Positions 1-14,585 of a DNA stretch of 23,957 bases are shown in pieces. The position numbers were made by a program, and so were the translations under genes. The notes under the pieces were generated by a model that searched no databases, had not been told where the DNA came from, and saw only the letters and a program-made list of their open reading frames with translations. The stretch comes from Saccoglossus kowalevskii. Its lineage: Eukaryota; Hemichordata; Enteropneusta; Harrimaniidae. The stretch spans positions 8,557 to 32,513 of the forward strand of contig NW_003123419.1 of assembly GCF_000003605.2 (NCBI RefSeq). Reading direction: 5' to 3'. Position 1 is the stretch's first letter, and each line of letters begins with the position of its first letter.

Positions 1-236
1 CAGACATGAGTAGATTAATGTGCTGTAACCATCACATGGCCACTTATTTTATCATGGCTTGTACACTATGTGCCATAAGCAGGTTACAACATATAACTAT
101 GAAATTTACCAATTTAAGACTGCTGTTGTGGTACAAAGGAGTTACAAATGAACATAAGTTGAAATAATTAAGATGTGTGTATATTGTATATTGCTACAAA
201 TCAACAGAAGTTGAATGTTTGTTTTCATATCCCTAG
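1..236 (+). other. Intron, 3' part, upstream of DUF4139 exon
   Basis: This AT-rich stretch has no supported coding sequence. It ends in a pyrimidine-rich tract followed by CCCTAG, which serves as the acceptor for the exon starting at 237. The earlier exons of the gene lie outside the window. Confidence 0.7.
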
Positions 237-1375
237 ACTTCCATGAAATCAGTGTCTCCATCAGAGGAGTTTACTTGTTCCCTGGGTGTGGATCCTTCTG
301 TTCGTGTGGCATACAGACCTATCCACAAATATAGAGAGACTGGGGGAATAATATCGAAAACCACCACAACTACATATCGACAAGTTATTGAAGTGAAGAA
401 CACAAGACAAGATGCTATCAAGATCACCGTACATGAACAACTCCCTCTCAGCTCAGAAGAGAAAATTAAAGTAAGAGTTTGTTTCAATGTGCAGCAAACA
501 TTGTGCATCCACACCAACCTTTACTAATGGAATATAATTAAATGATTTCAATTTATCAAAATAAATTCAACATAATGCAGTATGCTGCCCATAATTTGTG
601 TTCAATGAGGCATGGAGAGGGAGCCTTTGATTTGATCCTGTCTATCTTGTGTATATAAGAATTTTCCCCAAATATCTCAAGAACCACTTTTTGACTTTCA
701 ATAAAACTTTAATACGTTGATGCCTTTGGGTTCAGACACAGATCTGATAAGATGATGTCTGCATGTTAATTACCTAACTTGAACAAATTATCACATTTTT
801 TGCTTTGGTTGAAATTTGTGTGATGAATGTATTACTGACTCTGTTCTGAGGTTATTGTGCATCAATGTTATTCAGAGGAAATTAATGAATATTACTGTAG
901 ATATTGACAACAGGAGGAATTTATGTGGAAAGCAGGCATGTCCAAATGACTTAAATCACTTAGGTGGGAGGTGGGGGTGTTCCAATGACTTAACACCCAA
1001 TATTTTTCATTTATGTGGGAGGAAGATGTGTTTATTGACTTAACATTTATCATTTAGCCAGTGTTTGTCTCAACAGATATTTGCACATAAGCTAAGTCAA
1101 AGCTTCCTATGACTCTTAAATTTAATCATAACAATATTTTTAAAAGTTTGTGATAATAATTGCATTTCTTTTTAAAGGTACACCTACTAGAGCCCTCCAT
1201 CAAAGATAAGAATGATAAAACCAACAAGCCTGTGAGAATGGACAAAAATAATAACATAGTGTGGTTATTGGAAGTGGCAAGCTGTAGCAGCCAAGACCTT
1301 GTTTTGAAGTATACTGTAGACCATCCAAGTGGAGAAGAAATAGAATTCACTGAGACAGCAGCAGCCCAGGCTTAA
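237..1375 (+). CDS. DUF4139 (F37C4.5-like) protein, C-terminal two exons
   Basis: This is the C-terminal 143 residues of a DUF4139-family protein, the group that includes C. elegans F37C4.5 and bacterial MuiA-like proteins. Its biochemical role is not established. Exon A is 237-470 (78 codons, phase 0 at both ends, acceptor CCCTAG, donor GTAAGA). Exon B is 1178-1375 (65 codons plus TAA, acceptor TTAAAG). The recognisable core runs from MKSVSPSEEFTCSLGVDPSV through the TYRQVIEVKNT strand region to EQLPLSSEEKIK. It continues across the splice into VHLLEPS and NNNIVWLLEV, which is the beta-rich end of the domain. The ATG at 243 is internal to the exon and is not the start codon. Full-length family members are around 500-600 residues, so most of the gene is upstream of the window. 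The neighbour downstream, TRAPPC3, converges on it across about 7 kb. Family assignment comes from recalled motifs. Confidence 0.88.
471..1177 (+). other. Last intron of the DUF4139 gene
   Basis: This 707-bp GT-AG intron lies between the two DUF4139 exons. It contains a degenerate three-copy repeat at about 918-1050 and otherwise only AT-rich sequence. Short open frames here have no recognisable similarity. Confidence 0.85.
918..1050. repeat. Degenerate 3-copy repeat inside the DUF4139 intron
   Basis: Three imperfect copies of a roughly 40-bp unit begin near 918, 959 and 1010. Each has a G-rich half (TTATGTGGGAGG and variants) followed about 15 bp later by CAAATGACTTAA or TTGACTTAACA. The spacing is irregular, so this is an old or short minisatellite. 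Confidence 0.5.
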
Positions 1376-1534
1376 AGTATCAAATGCAAATCTAATAACA
1401 AAGATACTTTTAATTGTAATGTATTGTATGGATTTCATTTACGTGGTGGAGGAGTAATTTTAGTTGAAAATATGTATTTATTTCAAACTTTGTTTTTATC
1501 TTGAATGGGTCACATGAAAAGAAACTTCACATTT
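1376..1534 (+). other. Probable 3' UTR of the DUF4139 gene
   Basis: Sequence directly after the TAA stop is AT-rich with no coding signal. I see no AATAAA before the satellite starts, so the poly(A) site is unclear. A non-canonical hexamer may be used, or the transcript may run into the repeat array. Confidence 0.4.
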
Positions 1535-2440
1535 GCACTTGGTGACACTATCAATAGATTGTACATATGGCTTCCTGACACTAGGTTGGTAGCAGTCATA
1601 TTGATGACACCTAGTGAGATGTAGCACTAGATTGAAAGAAATATTTTCAATGACTTCACTTCACTAGTGAAATGCTACATTAGATTGGTATCAATCTCAA
1701 CAATGATTTCACCTTGTTAGTACCTAGTGAAATTTAACACTAGATTGGTACCAATCTGATCAATGACTTCGCCTTGATAGCACCTAGTGAAATATAACAC
1801 TAGATCGGTACCATTCTCATCAATGAATTCAACTTGATAGTAGCTAGTGAAATTTAACACTAGATCGGTACAAATCTCATCAATGACTGCACCTTGATAG
1901 CACCTGGTGAAATATAACACTAGATCGGTACCATTCTCATCAATGAATTCAACTTGATAGTAGCTAGTGAAATGTAACACTAGATCGGTACCAATCTCAT
2001 CAATGACTGCACCTTGATATCACCTAACTAAATATAACACTAGATCAAGGATGCCTTGTGAAATGTGGTGCTAGCTTGATAATAATCTCATCAATGATTT
2101 CACATTACTGATACCTTGTAAGTGACATGTAGCACTAGATTGGTAGCAATTTTTTCAATTACTTCACATTGATAGCAATTTTTTCAATGACTTCACCTTG
2201 ATAATACCTAGTTAAACAACTAGATTAGTACCAATCTCATCAATGACTGCATTAATAACACCTTGTAAGTGACATGTAGTACTAGATTGGTAGCAATATT
2301 TTCAATGACTTCACCTTGATAGCACCTAGTTTAATGTCAAACTAGATTGGTACCAATCTCATCAATGACTGCATTGATAATGCCTTTTAAGTGAAATGCT
2401 GTGCTAAATTGGTCGCAATATTTTCAATGACTTTGTATTG
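1535..2440. repeat. 60-bp satellite with 120-bp higher-order period
   Basis: A tandem array of a roughly 60-bp unit. The register is exact from about 1681 to 2040, where each unit starts TAGATYGGTACCAATCTCAT, carries CAATGACTGCACCTTGATAG and ends TAACAC. Alternate units are more alike: 1801-1860 and 1921-1980 differ at one base, and 1861 pairs with 1981. The local period is therefore a 120-bp dimer. Both flanks, 1535-1680 and 2041-2440, are degenerate with small indels, typical of older array edges. Because 60 is divisible by three, a minus-strand reading frame stays open through it; that frame is not a gene. Confidence 0.9.
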
Positions 2441-2880
2441 ATAAAATATAACACTAGACCAGTACCAATTCCATCAATGACTTTACATTGATGATGGTAA
2501 GTAGCACTAAACCAATACCAATTCCATCAATGACTTTACATTGATGATGGAAAGTAGCACTAGACCAGTACCAATTCCATCAATGACTTTACATTGATGA
2601 TGGAAAGTAGCACTAGACCAGTACCAACCCTGTCAATGATTTTACATTGATGATGGAAACTAGCGCTAAACCAATATCAATCCTGTCAATGACTTTACAT
2701 TGATGATGGAAAGTAGCACTAGACCAGTACCAATTACATCAATGACTTTACATTGATGATGGAAAGTAGCACTAGACCAGTACCAATCCTGTCAATGACT
2801 TTACATTGATGATGGAAAGTAGCACTAGACCAGTACCAATTCCATCAATGACTTTACATTGATAATGCCTTGATAAAGAA
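2441..2880. repeat. 53-bp satellite, related to the 60-bp array
   Basis: Eight units with an exact 53-bp period: the CAATGA core occurs at 2475, 2528, 2581, 2634, 2687, 2740, 2793 and 2846. The unit contains TAGACCAGTACCAATTCCAT, the short inverted repeat TCAATGACTTTACATTGA, and GGAAAGTAGCAC. It shares the ACTAGA, GTACCAAT and ATCAATGACT blocks with the preceding 60-bp family, so it looks like a shortened, re-amplified derivative. Confidence 0.92.
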
Positions 2881-3080
2881 ATTTAACAAAAATTTATATT
2901 TAATATTTTACCATTGATCTCAAATTCCATGTACACCCCAATTTAGTATGTTTATATGATGTGAAATGCTTCCATTTGAATCAATTGAATAATTTGCCAA
3001 CGTCTTTTTAATTCGTCAGTTGATATCTTTGTGATAACTACTGACGTGACATTTTTGTTATCCCACCACTGCCACCATTG
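2881..3080. other. AT-rich spacer between tandem arrays
   Basis: Unique AT-rich sequence separates the 53-bp and 20-bp arrays. Nothing coding is visible. Confidence 0.6.
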
Positions 3081-3480
3081 TTTACCAATACTAATCATTG
3101 TTTACCAATACTAATCATTGGTTACCAATACTAATCATTGGTTACAAATACTAATCATTGTTTACCAACACTAATCATTGTTTACCAACACTAATCATTG
3201 TTTACCAACACTAATCATTGGTTACCAACACTAATCATTGGTTACCAACACTAATCATTGGTTACCAACACTAATCATTGTTTACCAATACTAATCATTG
3301 TTTACCAATACTAATCATTGTTTACCAATACTAATCATTGGTTACCAATACTAATCATTGGTTACCAATACTAATCATTGTTTACCAATACTAATCATTG
3401 GTTACCAACACTAATCATTGTTTACAAATACTAATCATTGGTTACCAATACTAATCATTGGTTACCATTTTTTCACATTG
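3081..3480. repeat. 20-bp minisatellite, 19 units plus a decayed one
   Basis: Nineteen head-to-tail units of exactly 20 bp run from 3081 to 3460, followed by a decayed unit to 3480. The unit is KTTACCAAYACTAATCATTG. The first base is T or G, and the ninth is T or C. Variants occur in blocks: ACC-AAC units cluster around 3161-3280, ACC-AAT units at both ends. This suggests amplification of small groups of units. Where a unit starts with G, each junction forms the 13-bp palindrome ATTGGTTACCAAT. Confidence 0.95.
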
Positions 3481-4202
3481 GTTATACCTACTAGATTATA
3501 TATAATACTAAACTTTACCCTATGTTTCATATTCATTTATAAATGCATAAACTTAATATTCCAAAAAATCATTTTTTAATCATTTAAGTAATTATAGATG
3601 ATTATCTTCTCAATTTTTATCCTATGAAACACAAGCTGCTTGACAGTGTTTTAATAATGCTTAATCTCATTTCCTTTGAAATTTTATCTCTGTTTTTCAA
3701 GTTCTCTTTTTCATTACAAAAATATTGTCATGGTTTTCATATCCATTATACTAAGAATTAAATGGAAGGAATTGTTACATGTACAATTTTGATAATTATA
3801 TAGAATATCATTAATATAATAGTAGTATCACATGGGAAATAAATAGACATGTGATATACCCCTGGGTATTATGAGATGGAAATCTGTAATGAATATAGTA
3901 TATATAAGCAGTTTTTCATTAATTACATATCTTTATATCGTGAAAATACTGATTTTATTACAAGGGATATGTGGGAAAATTTAAAACACTTATAATCTGA
4001 AATATTTTTAAAATTTTAAATAAATAACTAATGTTTATTAGGAATTTCAGAATATGTTAATGACATATGAAAACCAATAATAATTCTACAATTAGATTTA
4101 TTTTTATGGTGAGGGTTATATTATTAAATGAAATATTAGCAAATATATTTTGATGTAAATTTCACGATTTATTTGTGTTTAAAAAATCTTTGTTTGGACA
4201 AA
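3481..4202. other. AT-rich intergenic spacer
   Basis: Very AT-rich sequence between the 20-bp and 71-bp arrays. I see no open frame, RNA gene or clear repeat here. Confidence 0.6.
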
Positions 4203-5050
4203 GAACATGTGGCCAGTGATATGTTAACACATTGACAATCATAACACTAATATTCCCCATGTGTTCAGACATGGAACATGTGGCCAGTAATATGTTAACA
4301 CATTGACAATCATAACACTAATATCCCCATGTGTTCAGATATGGAACATGTGGCCAGTGATATGTTAACACATTGACAATCATAACACTAATATTCCCCA
4401 TGTGTTCAGATATGGAACATGTGGCCAGTGATATGTTAACACATTGACAATCATAACACTAATATTCCCCATGTGTTCAGATATGGAACATGTGGCCAGT
4501 GATATGTTAACACATTGACAATCATAACACTAATATTCCCCATGTGTTCAGATATGGAACATGTGGCCAGTGATATGTTAACACATTGACAATCATAACA
4601 CTAATATTCCCCATGTGTTCAGATATGGAACATGTGGCCAGTGATATGTTAACACATTGACAATCATAACACTAATATTCCCCATGTGTTCAGATATGGA
4701 ACATGTGGCCAGTGATATGTTAACACATTGACAATCATAACACTAATATTCCCATGTGTTCAGACATGGAACATGTGGCCAGTGATATGTTAACACATTG
4801 ACAATCATAACACTAATATTCCCATGTGTTCAGACATGGAACATGTGGCCAGTGATATGTTAACACATTGACAATCATAACACTAATATTCCCCATGTGT
4901 TAAGACATGGAACATGTGGCCAGTGATATGTTAACACATTGACAATCATAACACAAATATCTCCATGTGTTAAGACATGGAACAAGTGGCCAGTGATATG
5001 TTAACACATTGACAGTCATAACACTAATTGTCTGAGTCATAACACTAATT
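4203..5050. repeat. 71-bp satellite, 12 units
   Basis: Twelve units begin at the GAAC of GAACATGTGGCCAGTGATAT, at 4203, 4274, 4344, 4415, 4486, 4557, 4628, 4699, 4769, 4839, 4910 and 4980. Spacing is 71 bp, or 70 bp where one C of the TTCCCC run is missing. Each unit carries the palindrome TGTTAACA, the block CAATCATAACACTAATATTC and a CATGTGTTCAG end. Units from about 4344 to 4700 are essentially identical, while the last two diverge, and the array dissolves at 5010-5050 into two short copies of GAGTCATAACACTAATT-like sequence. The homogeneity implies recent expansion or gene conversion. Confidence 0.95.
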
Positions 5051-8000
5051 CATTATGCTCATGAAATTGTCTGAGTTGTCATAGCAACCAAGATAGTTTT
5101 AATTAAATATGGATGAAGGGCCACACATATATATTCAGATCAGTTTAAAATCCATTGTTCAGTGTTTTATTGTTTTACTAGTATTTTAATCGTAATAGTT
5201 CTTTTATTTTCATGGTTATTCGGTGCTATATATATCATAATCGTGGAAACTAAAAATACATTGTGCTTTCAAAAAAGACAGAATATGAGTAGATGTAATC
5301 TGTAGTCGAGTTTGTGGCAGGACACAGAAAAGTAGCTTGGTTATCTTAGTATGTACAACTAGCATGCACTGATCACATGGCAGGTCAGTGATGAGCTAAA
5401 CTGGATAGTCAGGTCATCTTGCTGAAGCACCAAGCTATATTGGTTGGACCAACCAGCATATTGTTATTATTTGCTGACACGTGCATAATGCCTGTTCCAA
5501 TTAAGGATGAATTAGAGCCTCATGCATTCAAGTCTGATTGGATGTAATCATGTATTTCAATTTCAATTGCCGATGAGATACTGAATATGATTGGATGTAA
5601 GCATTTACTTCAAGACAGGAGAGGCTTTGATCAAGAGGTTTTGAGGAAGCAATATGGATAACTTTGATTTCTTTTTAAAAACATTGTGTTTGATATTGAA
5701 TTTTGATTGCAAGAATATAAATTACTGAATAATAAAAATGATATTGGACTGCAAATATTGCAGTATTTTAAGATAACATGATGAAATATAAAAAAAATTA
5801 AACTTTGTCAAAAATAATCGAAGTTATCTGCATTACTTCTTTCATATATATTTTAATGTGTGATGAAATAACTATTTTATACCTTGTGTTTCCATTTATT
5901 TATTCATGTTTAGAGTCTGTAAAGGAGTAATAATAAAATTGTTTGGGTTGCGGTAATTTGGTCTATTGTCGTTTCTATACATTCTCTAAAAAATACTTTC
6001 GAATATTACAGAAGTGGGGTAATAAAAGTTCACAAAATGTACACCACAATATGGTTTCATATCTTAGCAAGTGAAATTTTCAAATCTTTTCCGATGCTAA
6101 ACTTCAGTCCTGACAATAGTTATATATTTACTGCGAATTGCTCATTTGATGTATGCAAATTAGATAAAGTAGTCCCGACTAAAGTTGATATTTATTGCAT
6201 AACTGAATTGCCATGGTGCATGTTGACATTTATATTGTTAAATATATGGTTGTGCATATTTTTAATATAAAACTGTCCAATAATACACATATACACTAAC
6301 AAGATTAATGAACCATAAAATAACTACCGGTATGCAAATTAGTCACATATCCGTATAATAATTTTTGGTGTATTCGCTACAAATTATTTCAAATGTGTTT
6401 GCCTTCAGAGTCCAGAGCCATACAGCACAAAGTAAAACCAATTCCCAAATCATAGTGATGTTTGCTTTCTTCACGCATTTAGCAACAAATGTTTTATTTA
6501 TAAATATATATATATAAGCATCAACCTCCAGTTTAAGATTTAATGAATATTGCCTGGCAATGACACACTGGATGCCAAGTTTTATCTTGATAACAGTTAC
6601 CGCATAGGCTTATGTAAGCCATGCACACAGCAAACAATCTCTTCTTCTAACCCACTCTCCCCAAAATGAAAGATGAAACAAATCGTTTTCCACTCGCAAT
6701 AAATGTTTCAATTATCGATGACCTCCATATTTCTCATGGCAAACACTGCGACTAGCACCAGCATATGAATAGAATGAAACTCCACATTAATCAATCATTG
6801 GGCAGAAATTTAAATAAGGTCAGTGTACGAAATTAACCTAAATAAACTTGAAGGTTAAAAAGACAATGAATTTCCAAAGCTTCAGGTTCAACCAAAACAG
6901 GCTTGTTTTGAATTGTTATCACTTACTAGTAAATTGATTTGACAATGAAATTTCACCAAAATTAAAATCTTTGTTTTATTCATTCACTCATGCATGTCCC
7001 CTGGAATTATCAATAGAACTTACTGGTAAGGTACACGTCAATGATCAACTTCACAGACAGTATCGGCATAATGCATGGACATTTAGAAAGCTTGATTTCA
7101 AAATGAAATGTCTGATTGAAATGAAACTGAATACAAGTTAATGAAAAACAACCAAATTATATGAAAACATAAATTTCCTACTTTCACATACATTTTTGTA
7201 TTAGTCAATAATACTGAATGATATCATTCTCAATCAGTCTGTGTGTGTGTAAGATTTATACTATGATGTATAAATCACAACAGGATGTGAGAGAAACTAA
7301 AAAATCGTTTTGCACAAAAATCAGCCATACTCTGCCATGGCCCTTGTGCATGCTCATATTTATTATGAACATTTTGGATAAAGACTTTCTTGGGAAGTTT
7401 CATCGAGTCAAGGAACATGTATAACGCAATGGCCTCATTCTGACGTTTTTGAGTTATACATTTTCACTCGTAATGCGGTGTATCCATGCTTCGCTCATAA
7501 AAATACAGCCACAGGATACACAAGAGTATACAACTTTCATAACTCCCACAAACATCAGGGAAAAGACATGGTTTTCTTTCACAGTCACTCATCAATCTTT
7601 ACACTCAGAAATTAGTTTGCAGACAACTTGCAAAATATTTATTTTATAAAAGGGGGTTTGTATTTCCAACTACAGAGGGCAGTTTACTTGATGCATTTTT
7701 GTTATTTCCAGCTACAGAGGGCAGCACATCCATTCCATTCTTCCGTTCAATTGTACATCTTGTTACTTGCACAGACAACTATCTACCCTCAATACAGATC
7801 CAGTGTCATGAGAGATTATGCAGTTTCATATTGTCATATTCTGGTCTTTATGCAGTATTGTTATATCATCATGCATCTTCATCCATTACCCATAGTTCTC
7901 TACATCATTTATGCAGTCACTTGAAATTCAACATGCTAGGCCACCGTAAAATCTTACACAAGTCTTCAACTGTGATTAACACAAGGATGATATCATTTGA

Positions 8001-8603
8001 TTGTTGTACTAAACCTGCCTGCAATGTGCACCAGTATTTAAGCAACTTTCTCAAACTATAGTTGCTATGTTCACAGATATGACAGAAACATTCAAAATAT
8101 AGCTTGAAGAATGTTTCTGAACTTGAATAAAACTGCTATCTTCCGTCACTTAGATGTGCATTCACCAAAAGTCATTTTTGTTGTTAAAATTGCAAGTAAA
8201 AACAAAATAACACATTTCATTATTATGTTCCTAATAATCACATAAACTAGAACTGTCTGGAATGGGTCTATCTTGGTACAAAGATAGAACTAGTTGCAGG
8301 TCTGTTTTGTGATCAGATTTTTCACAAATTTCATTAAAATGTTCCAGTGAAGAGAAGTAAAGAAAGAGAAGGGAGTCTGTCTATTATATCACATTTAAAT
8401 CTATAATGTGTGACATTTCTAGTTATAGTGGACATGAAGTTTAGAAGATTATACTAAAAGTGTCTGTATCATTTACAATAAACTGATGACTGACATTCTC
8501 CCTCACTCAAAGATGAATGGTCAGAAAGACTGAAGTATACAGTGACGAGAAACACTTGACATCGTGTAGGTGACCTCAAAAACCCAAAAGAATAGCGTCG
8601 TTT
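5051..8603. other. Intergenic region up to the TRAPPC3 stop
   Basis: A 3.5-kb AT-rich stretch without a convincing gene. Open frames at 6037-6270 and 7218-8061 are unrecognised and lack splice or codon support. The right part probably includes the TRAPPC3 3' UTR: the nearest minus-strand AATAAA (TTTATT on the plus strand) that I find is at 7638-7643, about 960 bp past the stop. Other items are a perfect dyad TGGTTGGACCAACCA at 5441-5455 and the paired motif at 7661-7725. Confidence 0.5.
7661..7725. repeat. Two copies of a 23-bp AGAGGGCAG-bearing motif
   Basis: TATTTCCAACTACAGAGGGC at 7661 recurs as TATTTCCAGCTACAGAGGGC at 7703, 42 bp away, each followed by AG. The AGAGGGCAG core resembles the centre of a CTCF site, but the 5' half does not match that consensus. 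It may be only a small tandem duplication. Confidence 0.5.
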
Positions 8604-13236
<4,633 letters not shown>

Positions 13237-13539
13237 GATCAATTATCTTGAGCTCGAAAAAAAAAACATATACAAACTGAGAACACGATTTTGTTTGGGG
13301 TGTTTTTCAGATCATTCAATCTCTTCCGGATCATATGTCTGTTTGTAGTTACATTTCTCCAATTAATAAGGCAAGCGTATCTCCCCATACAATAATGACT
13401 TCGTCCATAGTATTTCTCTTTCCTGTTTAGTTGGAATGATGAGACCTTCCACAGTACATACTTAGAGGGCAAGAAACTACGTCTTCAACATGTTACTTAT
13501 TTTCTTTGATTTTTATTGCCCGTCACCGAAGAATTGGAA
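13237..13539. promoter_or_regulatory. Bidirectional promoter, TRAPPC3 / SAM-domain gene
   Basis: Only 303 bp separate the divergent start codons, so both promoters and 5' UTRs must lie here. Visible elements are CTTCCGGA at 13323-13330, an ETS/GABP-type core (CCGGAAG on the minus strand), and a CCAAT box at 13359-13363. No TATA box is convincing. ETS and CCAAT elements are common in divergent housekeeping promoters; their use here is inferred. Confidence 0.6.
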
Positions 13540-13597
13540 ATGGCGTTTATAAATATTCGAAGCTGGACGACTCAGGAAGTTGCAGAATGGATGAAAG
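13540..13597 (+). CDS. SAM-domain protein, first coding exon (CNK-like?)
   Basis: The ATG at 13540 is in a good Kozak context (GGAAATGG). It opens a 19-codon frame that ends one base into a glycine codon at a GTGAGT donor, giving MAFINIRSWTTQEVAEWMK plus G. The W-x4-V-x2-W pattern is the start of a SAM domain. The short leader before the Trp, and the WMKG at the exon end, fit connector enhancer of KSR (CNK) proteins, where the next residues would be LDD. SAMD8 and sphingomyelin synthases begin with related SAM sequence and remain possible. CNK proteins scaffold Ras-Raf-MAPK signalling at the membrane. No later exon is found in the next 9.6 kb of plus strand, so either intron 1 is long or the gene is nested or broken (see findings). 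Confidence 0.6.
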
Positions 13598-14468
13598 GTG
13601 AGTGGGTGATCGAAAATAACCGTCCAAGTTTGTCCAGAGTTTTGAAACTCTGAGCAAGTTTTATTCCCCCGATTATGGGGCAGGTCAAGTTTTGCTTGTC
13701 ATCGTATATGAAATAGCAATTATTTGACAGTTGTCCACTGCCTTGTTCCCACATGGTCAAGCCCGGAAAGCGTACTTATCGCGTCATATCAACGCTGTGC
13801 ATACAAATCACAATGGCTGTGTTTTTGTGTACATGTGTACGTCACGACAATGAATTGAACTTCAAACAGGGCTTACCCTCGACAAATCATTTGTCTCATT
13901 CAGCTCGATTGCTCTATTTAAAGCTAATGTTATTTATAATAAGCCACCATCGCAATGGAATTATTTGTTGATTAATGGTACTGTTCATTAATAAATCAAT
14001 TACTAGTAACAGTTGTATAGCCCCTGTCATAGACGTAGACAGTCTGAGAACAGTGGGGCTGGGGCAAGGATAAATACCGAACCATAGACCTTGTTTCCTA
14101 AGGTTCATAATCGAACTTGAAATGTTAAAACTTAACTGCTAGTACTCAATACTGTGGACACAAGTCTCAAGTGAAAAGTAAATTTGTATAAAACCAAGAA
14201 CGTTTGCAATCCTAAACCGTCTGATTAATTCAGTTTTATAATTAGATAAAGGTGCTCCATTATTAGATTGATTTTTTTTCTAAGTGCTCTATTTTTTTTT
14301 ATTCAGAACATATAGACGGGAAATGTGAAATTAAAAATATTCATCAAATAAAAAGATTATAAATGTCATGACTTCTGTGAGGTGAAAATATATATATTGT
14401 GTGTTGGCCTTTAGTTCAATCATGCCAAATATTGATGAAAATAAAAAAAAAGGTCAGGATATTTTTAC
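13598..14468. other. Start of intron 1 of the SAM-domain gene
   Basis: AT-rich sequence after the donor. Small open frames on both strands at 13753-14108 overlap each other and are not recognisable. No second SAM exon is seen. Confidence 0.5.
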
Positions 14469-14585
14469 CTTCCGTTGTCGTCAATGATCATATTACTAGT
14501 GGTTTCTATGGTAACCTGATGATGCAAGGGGATCTCTGCTAGGATTCCCAGGAAGATGTTAGCAGTCGATGTGCAGTTGTTTGCA
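14469..14585 (-). CDS. Isolated exon candidate, unknown protein
   Basis: A 117-bp minus-strand block bounded by a pyrimidine-rich acceptor (TTTCTTGTAG) and a GTAAAA donor. One of the three frames is open throughout, and the exon is symmetric: it begins with one base and ends with two bases of split codons. It encodes 38 residues, beginning ANNCTSTANIFLGILAEIPL and continuing HHQVTIETT...IIDDNG. The block is clearly less AT-rich than its flanks, and the plus-strand frames all contain stops. I do not recognise the protein. No neighbouring minus-strand exon is visible on either side. It could be one exon of a dispersed gene, an exon left from a pseudogene, or a chance frame. Confidence 0.4.

Noticed and set aside
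243-527. Open frame beginning MKSVSPSEEF, as a complete small gene
   Set aside because: The ATG is an internal methionine of a DUF4139 exon that starts at 237 after an acceptor, and the frame after 470 is intron.
1717-1980. Minus-strand 87-residue frame with internally repeated protein
   Set aside because: It is a by-product of the 60-bp satellite, whose unit length is a multiple of three. The protein repeat simply mirrors the DNA repeat.
3081-3480. CRISPR-like regular array
   Set aside because: The 20-bp units are contiguous with no unique spacers and the genome is eukaryotic, so this is a minisatellite.
6037-6270. 77-residue hydrophobic open frame
   Set aside because: No recognisable family, AT-driven composition, no splice or promoter support; likely chance.
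7218-8061. Series of plus-strand open frames downstream of TRAPPC3
   Set aside because: They overlap in different frames, match no family that I know, and probably lie in or near the TRAPPC3 3' UTR on the opposite strand.
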